Assembly: GCA_015501075.1 (NCBI GenBank)
Contig: JADNYJ010000490.1
Coordinates: forward strand, 1-23,044
Direction of reading: 5' to 3'
From: Gymnopilus junonius
Taxonomy: Eukaryota > Basidiomycota > Agaricomycetes > Agaricales > Galerinaceae
DNA: 23,044 bases
The notes below the pieces were generated by a model. That model saw only the letters and a program-made list of their open reading frames with translations, did not search any database and had not been told where the DNA came from. Each line of letters begins with the position of its first letter. Within the stretch, counting starts at the first letter, position 1. Both the position numbers and the translations under genes were made by a program. Positions 20,224 to 23,044 of this stretch are shown here, piece after piece.

Positions 20224-21684
20224 ATGTTCAAAATGAAGTATCGACAGCCTCGCAGTAGCGAAACCTCAGACCTATTAATCGTGTACGTTTTCATTCCGTT
20301 CATGAAACCATCTGGTCTTATGCATGCCGTCGTCGGCCCTGTGGGCTCTGGTAAAAGCAGGGTAAGTCCATTTTTTTTTCAAGATTATCATGATTGGTTT
20401 GTCTGATTTGGTAGAAATGGCTAGTTTATCAATACCCTTTTGAAGAATAGTTCGATGGTAGTTTCGGAGGGTCTCTCCGATGGTACCAAGGCCATCCAGG
20501 TTACCGAGATCTCGAACGACCCTATAAAAGGGTACCCGGGTATTAGGGGTCGCCGTTTGCTCATCGCTGATACGCCTGGACTCGATGGTGTCAGTGGCCC
20601 TCGAACGACAATGGAAATTGCGGACTACTTGAAAGATTGTAAGCCAATGGAAGGAATATCTAAGAATTTTTACTTATATCTATTAAAGGCGCATCAATAC
20701 AGTGGTTATCGGGTTCATTTACCTCCACGACATTTCCAACGACCGATTATCCAATGCGGCTTTACACGATTTTCGATTCCTGCAGCAGTACTGCGGGTGT
20801 AAAATCGGAGAGACGATTATTGGAACCATGAAGTGGGACAGGATATCGCACGAAGACGGCCAGTATCACGGAAAGCAATTGAACGAAGGTCACTGGAAGC
20901 CTTTAGTCACCAAGGGATCGATGGTAAGGAAGTATGAAAATACGCCCGACTCCGCTTGGGATATAGTTGATATGGTTTTGAAGAAAGTCATCGTCATCCC
21001 GTGAGTCCGAGTTAGCTGCCTTAAACTTTCTTTTCATGGATTTTGCTTCAGAGTCATGGGCGCAACTGGTGCTGGAAAAAGCTCGGTGTGTCATATTGGA
21101 ATTGAGAGATAGTAACAGGCGTCATCTATCTTCACAATATTGCGAATAACAGGTTCTCTGGCTCAGCCCGTCGGAATCTAGGTATCCTCCAACGGCTGTG
21201 TGGAGATGATGCGCTCAAAAAAGTTGTGCTTGGCACTACGATGTGGGATACCTCCGCGACCAAAAGCGAATGTGAGGCCTACGAACAGGAGATGAAGAAC
21301 GACTATTGGCAACCATTGATAGAAAAGGGGTCCATGGTAAAACGATTTACATATAATCAGGCCTCTGCATGGGAGATCGTTAACGCCCTTCTTGAGCCTC
21401 TTAAAGAGCGGGAATTCAGAGGTGAACTGGAACAAGCACTTCAAATTCAGAAGGAACTAGTGGACGATCACAAGCTCCTCCTCCAGACAGAGGCCGGGAA
21501 AATGGTACTCAGCAACCTCAAGAAATCGATCACAAAACAAGAAGATTTGCTGCGAAGAGCGCGACAGGGAGAAAAGGCCGACCTGAAACGTGAAATGGAC
21601 AGTCTACAGAAACAATTACAAGCCATGACGAAGGATCTGAAGGTCCCGCTTCCTTCTGAGCTACGTACATTCCTTGGTCATTAG
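20224..21684 (+). CDS. Tandem AIG1-like GTPase, copy E; second G domain lacks its switch/DTPG exon
   Basis: Domain 1: join(20224..20361, 20425..20638, 20703..21000), with Walker A VVGPVGSGKSR, FINTLLKNSSM, LLIADTPGLDG, GFIYLHDISNDRLS, IGTMKWDRIS, HWKPLVTKGSMV and a C-terminal ..DMVLKKVIVIP. A 51-nt intron then joins in phase to a second P-loop micro-exon (21052-21085, VMGATGAGKSS). The expected 215-nt exon of domain 2 is absent: 23-33 nt after the P-loop exon the sequence resumes as IVTGVIYLHNIANNRFSG.. and stays open to TAG at 21682-21684 through DDALKKVVLGTTMWD, YWQPLIEKGSMV, a long coiled coil and LPSELRTFLGH. Reading on from the P-loop exon hits TAG at 21110-21112 (236-residue product). 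Splicing 21000 to the acceptor before 21153 would skip that exon and give an in-frame 393-residue protein. Which form is made cannot be told from sequence. Confidence 0.75.
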
Positions 21685-22191
21685 GCGACAGTGCAGCCGG
21701 ACTCACTTTGTGACTAAAGTACATATGACATGCGACAATAGTATTTCCTGAGTAATAAACATAATTGGTGACTGATTACCCATGCGATGAAAGGGAATAA
21801 AAGACAACAGAGAGAAAGGCATAATGGGCGCAGGATATTAATGCAAGACAGGGAAGGAATGCAAAATGCTAAGGAGCAAAAGTATATGCAGGAGAAAAAA
21901 AGAAGGAAGAGATCATTCAATCGTAATGTCATCGTGATATCCGCCGGGCGCCCCAAGGACGACGGCATCGTTATTTCATTAAGTAGTGCCTTCGTCATTA
22001 ATTTTTAAAGAAAAATTCTTCAGTGTCGATCAAATCTACTCTGTGGTCATTCCACAGTAAACGACAAGGGACCTCCAACATGGGAGGCTAGGTGTAGATG
22101 AAGCCTGGGGCAGCCCGCTGATGATGAGCATGTCATACTCTCCAACGGCCCAAGGCAAACGGCGCGCGGCCGCAAGTAGTTAGCCCGCCCG
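21685..22191. other. Intergenic between convergent genes
   Basis: A purine-rich block (about 21785-21925) gives chance open frames on both strands with highly biased composition. No gene is supported. The right part should be the 3' untranslated region of shugoshin. Confidence 0.4.
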
Positions 22192-23044
22192 TCAAAAGGC
22201 CATGCTATGCCTCCTGATATCTTCTAATGCAGCTACAGCAGCCGTGGCCGCGCTTCTCTTCGGGAGGGCCTTCCGTCTACCTTCGACATTCACCCACGCA
22301 TTCGCACCTCTAGCACCCCCCATGTATTCCTCGTCAGCCTCTGCACCATCGCTCTCCTCGTCGCTGATGAGAAGTTGCGGTCTTGACTTTTTGCGCTTTA
22401 TAGAGGTGGTTGAGGACAGGGATGACGAGGAGGAGGATGAAGGAACGACTGTGGCACCAGAAGTGGTTGAGCCCGTGGTCCGCGTTGGAGGACCTGGGGA
22501 ATACATAGCAGATGCTGATCCAGGGCGGGATGGAGGAAGAGGGAAAAGTTCTGGGTTGATATAGCTTCCATCTGCGCCTCTTAGAGGAAGAGGAGGAGGA
22601 ACTACTACAGGAGGTATGTCAAGAGACGATCGTGCTTCCGTGCCAACATCCGCGTCATCGATGGGCGTAGTTGGATGTGAAGATGGTTTATAAGATGTGT
22701 TGGTCATGACAGCTGCAGCAGAAGAACGCTTCTTGCGTGCAGGCTCTGAGTTGGGTGGCGGATCGGGTTTGCGCATTTTACTGATAACATGTTAAATTGG
22801 GTTATCTTACTGGCACTATTAGATGACTTACGTGTTCAGTTTGGGTTCAGCATAGTTCACACTCTTCCGCACTCTTCGTTCTCGACCATTTGGCATACCT
22901 TCCGTTTCTGATGAACCAGGAGGCGCTGGACTCGAGGATCCGCGAGAGGTAGGAGCCGAGCCGACTGGCGAGCCAGGCTGTAGGAATTGCCGGGTGGAAG
23001 GTACTTGAGGCTCTAGGTCAATCTCTTCGTGAACTAGACATAGA
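22192..23044 (-). CDS. Shugoshin, C-terminal part (runs off right edge)
   Basis: Model: complement(join(22192..22780, 22832..>23044)), one 51-nt intron (GTAAGT..TATCAG). The join gives VRKSVNYAEPKLNT|KMRKPDPP, which matches the Shugoshin_C basic motif that binds phosphorylated histone H2A at centromeres; shugoshin protects centromeric cohesin through PP2A and supports chromosome biorientation. The N-terminal coiled coil that recruits PP2A lies beyond the window. Upstream of the motif is a Ser/Pro-rich linker (SPVGSAPTSRGSSSPAPPGS). Downstream is a tail of about 190 residues with PPVVVPPPLPL, a serine run, a basic TSIKRKKSRPQ that could be a nuclear signal, and an acidic SDEESDGAEADEE. The tail is low in complexity and probably disordered. 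TCTAG near 23035 could be an acceptor, so the left exon may start there and not continue past the edge. Orientation and motif make the call firm despite truncation. Confidence 0.85.

Noticed and set aside
21714..22008. Overlapping open frames on both strands in a purine-rich block
   Set aside because: Explained by biased composition; no start context or homology-like pattern.

Overview
The window looks like nuclear DNA of a mushroom-forming basidiomycete (Agaricomycetes). Genes on both strands are split by short GT-AG introns of about 50-65 nt. The protein families present are TPR-CHAT, a Ree1-like protein, a fungal long-chain acyl-CoA ligase, an HtrL/YibB-like type II membrane protein, shugoshin, and a lineage-specific group of small P-loop GTPases. 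There is no sign of bacterial, viral or organellar DNA. All exon models below were joined by hand from splice signals, reading phase and similarity between copies.

Layout. 1-276 (-): 5' part of a P-loop GTPase gene running off the left edge. 731-1142 (+): decayed GTPase copy. 1525-2139 (+): Ree1-like protein. 2796 to about 6790 (-): large TPR-CHAT protein with at least five introns; its extreme 5' end is unresolved. 8270-9177 (+): intact GTPase (copy B). 9639-10696 (+): GTPase copy C, with one apparent single-base indel. 10921-11020: long imperfect inverted repeat. 11389-13826 (+): long-chain fatty acid CoA ligase with a GC-AG intron and two apparent frame breaks. 14361-15786 (+): unknown Ser/Pro-rich, probably nuclear protein. 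16179-17517 (-): HtrL/YibB-like membrane protein. 18225-19405 (+): multiply disabled tandem-GTPase pseudogene (copy D). 20224-21684 (+): tandem GTPase (copy E) with a deletion in its second G domain. 22192-23044 (-): 3' part of shugoshin.

Two stories stand out. First, six GTPase loci sit in one 22-kb stretch in every state of preservation. Wherever the P-loop exon is preserved and separately spliced, it is a 34-nt micro-exon. In copies D and E the 3' end of one GTPase is spliced into the P-loop exon of the next at the same phase that normally joins exon 1 to exon 2, giving tandem G-domain genes. Second, a TPR-CHAT protein with its protease-like His and Cys motifs kept lies inside this GTPase cluster. 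CHAT proteases and AIG1/GIMAP-like GTPases are recurrent parts of immune and cell-death systems elsewhere, so a link to non-self recognition in this fungus is a testable inference, not something the sequence proves. The remaining genes (acyl-CoA ligase, HtrL-like, Ree1-like, shugoshin) look like ordinary conserved fungal genes.
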